From Scortum barcoo (lineage: Eukaryota > Chordata > Actinopteri > Centrarchiformes > Terapontidae), in NCBI GenBank assembly GCA_023238725.1, contig CM041552.1, positions 13,555,147 through 13,619,146 of the forward strand: a DNA stretch of 64,000 nt. Reading direction: 5' to 3'. Position numbers and translations under genes: made by a program. The notes under the pieces were generated by a model. The model saw nothing but the letters and a program-made list of their open reading frames with translations. It was not told where the DNA came from and ran no database searches. Below are positions 61,206 to 64,000 of the stretch, one piece after another (position 1 is the stretch's first letter; every line of letters begins with the position of its first letter).

Positions 61206-61915
61206 AGCGCAGGGGTTTGGGAGGGTGAGAGAGAGGGAGAGAGAGCAGAGAAAGAAAGGCAGGTGGGTGATTGGGAGAGGGCAAAATGACAGGCGAGGAG
61301 AGACACAGGGAAGGAGATGAGGTAAGATGAGGCAACCGCTTAAAGATTCTCGTTTGAGACAGAAAAGGGTTTGGACACAGGGGAAACGGAGCGGGCGCTG
61401 TGAGTGATAGAGGCTGAGGGAGCGCACAGGTGAGACAACGAGAGGAGAAAAGCACGCGATTGGAGTGGATAAAAGATGGAGAGGCAAGGGAGATGAAAGA
61501 GCTGGAATGAGAAAGCAGAAAAGTGCAGACAAGTGTGATAGATCCCGTGACCATGTTAAATTGGTCAGTATTGACCTTGCCAGGACTCAGTTTAACACTC
61601 ACGCTTGTTTGTCCGGTTTTACTTAATTGACCTCAGATAACTAATTACCATTTCCTGGAACAACAGTACATTACTCTCTCTCTCTCTGTCTCTGCACCCC
61701 CCCCCCCACCCCCCGACTCCTCTCCCTCTTTCGCTTACTGTTCTGTCTTTCCGACTGGTAGAAGTTTCGAAAGCGAAAAGAAAGGCAGTCTGTGCAGCAA
61801 GTATCGCAGGTTCCCGAGCATTTAATGAAGCAGCGTTACCGTCTTCAAGGCCTTCATCGTGCAAAATGCTGAACGTAATGACTGACGGCTAACACTGAAG
61901 AGCGCTGCATTAAAA

Positions 61916-62165
61916 TTCAAATTCAAATTTATTTATTTAGAGCCCAAAATCACAAACATTGTTTGCCTCGGAGGGCTTTACAATCTGTACAGTTGTGACA
62001 CCCTCTGTCCTTAGACCCTCGAACCGAGTCAGGAAAAACTTCAAAAAACCCTTTATGGGAAAAAGAAGAAACCTGAGGAAGAGCCACAGATGAGGGATCC
62101 CTCTCCCTGGGACGGACAGACGTGCAATAGATGCCACATGTACAGAGAACATCATCAATCATATT
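61916..62165 (+). repeat. Fish interspersed repeat fragment (probable non-LTR element 3' region)
   Basis: AATTCAAATTCAAATTTATT, TTTGCCTCGGAGGGCTTTAC, AATCTGTACAG, CTCTGTCCTTAGACCCTCG, GAAGAAACCTGAGGAAGAGC, GAGGGATCCCTCTCCCTGGG and ACGGACAGACGTGCAATAGA form an ordered series that I recognise from an abundant teleost repeat. Only a few mismatches are visible against that memory, so the copy is moderately young. The class was not verified. Confidence 0.65.
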
Positions 62166-62671
62166 ATGGAATACAGCATTACAGCATTTTTGGGAGCTGA
62201 CAGTATTTACTGCACAGACCTCCCCATTTCGTTTGCAGTGTTTGTAAGGCATCTGCGTCCAAGTGGGGCTAGATGTGCAAATGTTGCACCTTTTTTGAGT
62301 GAGCTTGCCATTTCACAGATCTCAGGTCCAAGATTCACCAAACCAGCTTTTGACTGAGCATTTAGACATTTGTTTGTCACTGCCGACATGCAGCCTTCGG
62401 TGAATCATGGGAATACACAGTTTTGACTTATAAAAATGACCACTGTCCTAATACTTTCCTAACTGAATTCACTGTCTGAATGGTTAAAGATTGCATTCTT
62501 TTTTTACTCCTACCTAAAACATCTCTCATTCGGAGAACAATTTGGGAGCGTAGTTTCTTGCTCAAAGACAACTGGACAGGAACAATCCTTATTATCTGCA
62601 CACACTGCCAGACTAATTCTTATAAAAGAAGGAAAAATAGTAGGTTTTTATTATATTTTTATTCATTTATT

Positions 62672-62713
62672 TATATATATATACACACACACACATATAT
62701 ATGTATATATGTA

Positions 62714-62753
<40 letters not shown>
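62672..62753. repeat. Compound palindromic microsatellite (TA)n(CA)n(TA)n(TG)n(TA)n
   Basis: AT repeat, CA repeat, AT/TG spacer, TG repeat and AT repeat follow each other symmetrically, so the left half can pair with the right half. It could form a hairpin or cruciform in DNA and in the rsrc1 pre-mRNA. Confidence 0.9.
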
Positions 62754-63675
62754 GTTTTTTTTATTTATGCTATGATTTTCATGCGTATTTTCCAAAAGAC
62801 ATATATACGTATATCTGTGCATATTTTTATGCTGCATAAATCACCAAGTAAGATTTTTAATGTGCCATTAGCCTCTCAATTGAGGACAAAATACGTAACA
62901 TAACGCATCACTCTCTGTCGTCATTCCTTTCGTTCCATGTCTTCACTTCATCTTTCCCTCCATCACTCCTCCCTCCTGCTGTGTGCCAGGGCTATAATGT
63001 GCTCCTATGGTTGTAGTGAGCAGGCCACAGTGTCTCTGAGGCCTTGTGCTACACCACCATTACTATCTGGCTTGCCTCCACTACAAATTGGATGAACAGG
63101 CACTGACACATTTTCAATATTATTACATTAAACCAAGTGGATTTTGATTGATAACCTAATATTGGCCTAATGCAAAACATCAATCATGGCAAGTATATTA
63201 ATTATTTAATATTTAATATTGTGGCGTAATTCAGAAATCGATGCCGCTTCTGCGTTGAAGGCACAGAGAATGGAGGGAGGGCGGGAGAGAGAGGGAAGAG
63301 AGAGATAAGGAGAAAAGGAAAACTATGTCCCCGAAGACCTCAGCAGATTATATGATGTTTTGAAAAGAGAGATGAGGATGTAAAAGGTGTGTGTGTGTGT
63401 GTGTGCTGCGCAATTGTGTCAGCTGTGAGCATCTAATGGATAGAGTGATCCCTTCTGCCCTGGTGCGGACAGTACTGGACAGCTTGCCCTTGATAAAGTC
63501 AAGACAACAGATGACAGAGCAGAAGATTAAATGCAAGTGAAGAGCTTAATAAAGGTTGGATCGCAAAAATAAAAGCCAGGAAAAAAAAGATGCGGTTATA
63601 AAAAAAAAAAAAGAGGAGTGCGAGGGGAGCGAAGAGGGAGAGGAGAAGAAAAAAGCGAAGGGAAATGAGTGGAGG

Positions 63676-63860
63676 AGGAGGGATCGAGCGCTGCTTCTCC
63701 CCTGTGTTAGATTGTTTCTCACTAATTGCGCTTCATTAGCGGATTACACACACTGTCACCACGGTAACAAATGTCTTGCTGTCTGGTTGCCGGGCGCCCG
63801 TCATGTATAATGAATGTGGCGGGGTGTTTGTCAGAATGAATGTAATGTAATTATGAAGTT
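63676..63860. promoter_or_regulatory. Candidate conserved block near the right edge
   Basis: Unique sequence contains TCACTAATTGCGCTTCATTA, GCGGATTACACACACTGTCA, CCACGGTAACAAATG, GGTTGCCGGGCGCCCG and CATGTATAATGAATGTGG. GTTGCC and GGTAAC words could be RFX X-box-like half sites. Texture only. Confidence 0.3.
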
Positions 63861-64000
63861 TGCAGTGGTTGACTAGATGAAGTTTGCCTTAAGTGGTTGA
63901 CTTGTCTGCATGTGGCTCACTGACAGAGCGCAGAATAAACAAGCAAACATCCTTTCTTCGTTTTCTTCTACTTCTCTGCTCGTTTTCCCCCACTTTCGTT

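Noticed and set aside
61029..61602. Overlapping 167- and 134-codon minus-strand frames rich in Ser, Leu and Pro.
   Set aside because: They arise from a purine-rich (GA) plus strand. Multiple frames are open at once, which is typical of composition bias rather than coding.

Overview
This window is nuclear DNA from a ray-finned fish, most likely an acanthomorph/percomorph teleost. The evidence is intron-split vertebrate genes, moderately compact introns, very abundant (TG)n/(CT)n/(ATT)n microsatellites, tRNA-derived SINEs, a TA-flanked MITE and several interspersed repeat families that I recognise from percomorph genomes. Two protein-coding genes are supported, arranged head to head as SHOX2 and RSRC1 are in other vertebrates: shox2 on the minus strand (five coding exons, 20344 down to 14012, complete) and rsrc1 on the plus strand (first three coding exons, 24135 to 44794; the rest lies beyond the right edge).

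Layout. 1-12644 is gene-free DNA downstream of shox2. It holds conserved-looking AT-core blocks, an old fold-back repeat with a younger MITE nested inside it (4378-5216), and a degenerate interspersed repeat (7475-7950). 12645-14011 is the probable shox2 3' UTR. 14012-20344 is shox2, encoding a 301-residue paired-class (PRD-like) homeodomain factor with a C-terminal OAR motif. 20345-20738 is its probable 5' UTR behind a TATA box at 20764-20771. About 2.6 kb of shared upstream DNA follows, then a CpG-rich stretch at 23190-23460 that is the likely rsrc1 promoter. 24135-64000 is rsrc1: a 3.0 kb intron 1, a 17.2 kb intron 2 and an intron 3 of at least 19.2 kb. Its introns carry SINEs, five copies of one repeat family, long TG tracts and several conserved-looking, TAAT-rich blocks.

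Function. shox2 encodes a developmental transcription factor (limb, heart pacemaker, palate and neurons in vertebrates). rsrc1 encodes an arginine/serine-rich nuclear protein linked to pre-mRNA splicing. The conserved linkage, together with long rsrc1 introns holding homeodomain-site-rich blocks, fits a regulatory block in which a bystander gene hosts enhancers for its developmental neighbour. That is inference; no conservation data were available.

The most interesting observations are at the level of splicing and repeats: a GC-AG intron in shox2 combined with a tandem acceptor 36 nt apart, a (CTTT)n microsatellite serving as the polypyrimidine tract of shox2 exon 2, a MITE nested in a fold-back element, and a SINE with an intact target-site duplication. 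I found no rRNA, tRNA gene, CRISPR array or novel multi-gene system. Most open reading frames on either strand are shadows of low-complexity DNA.
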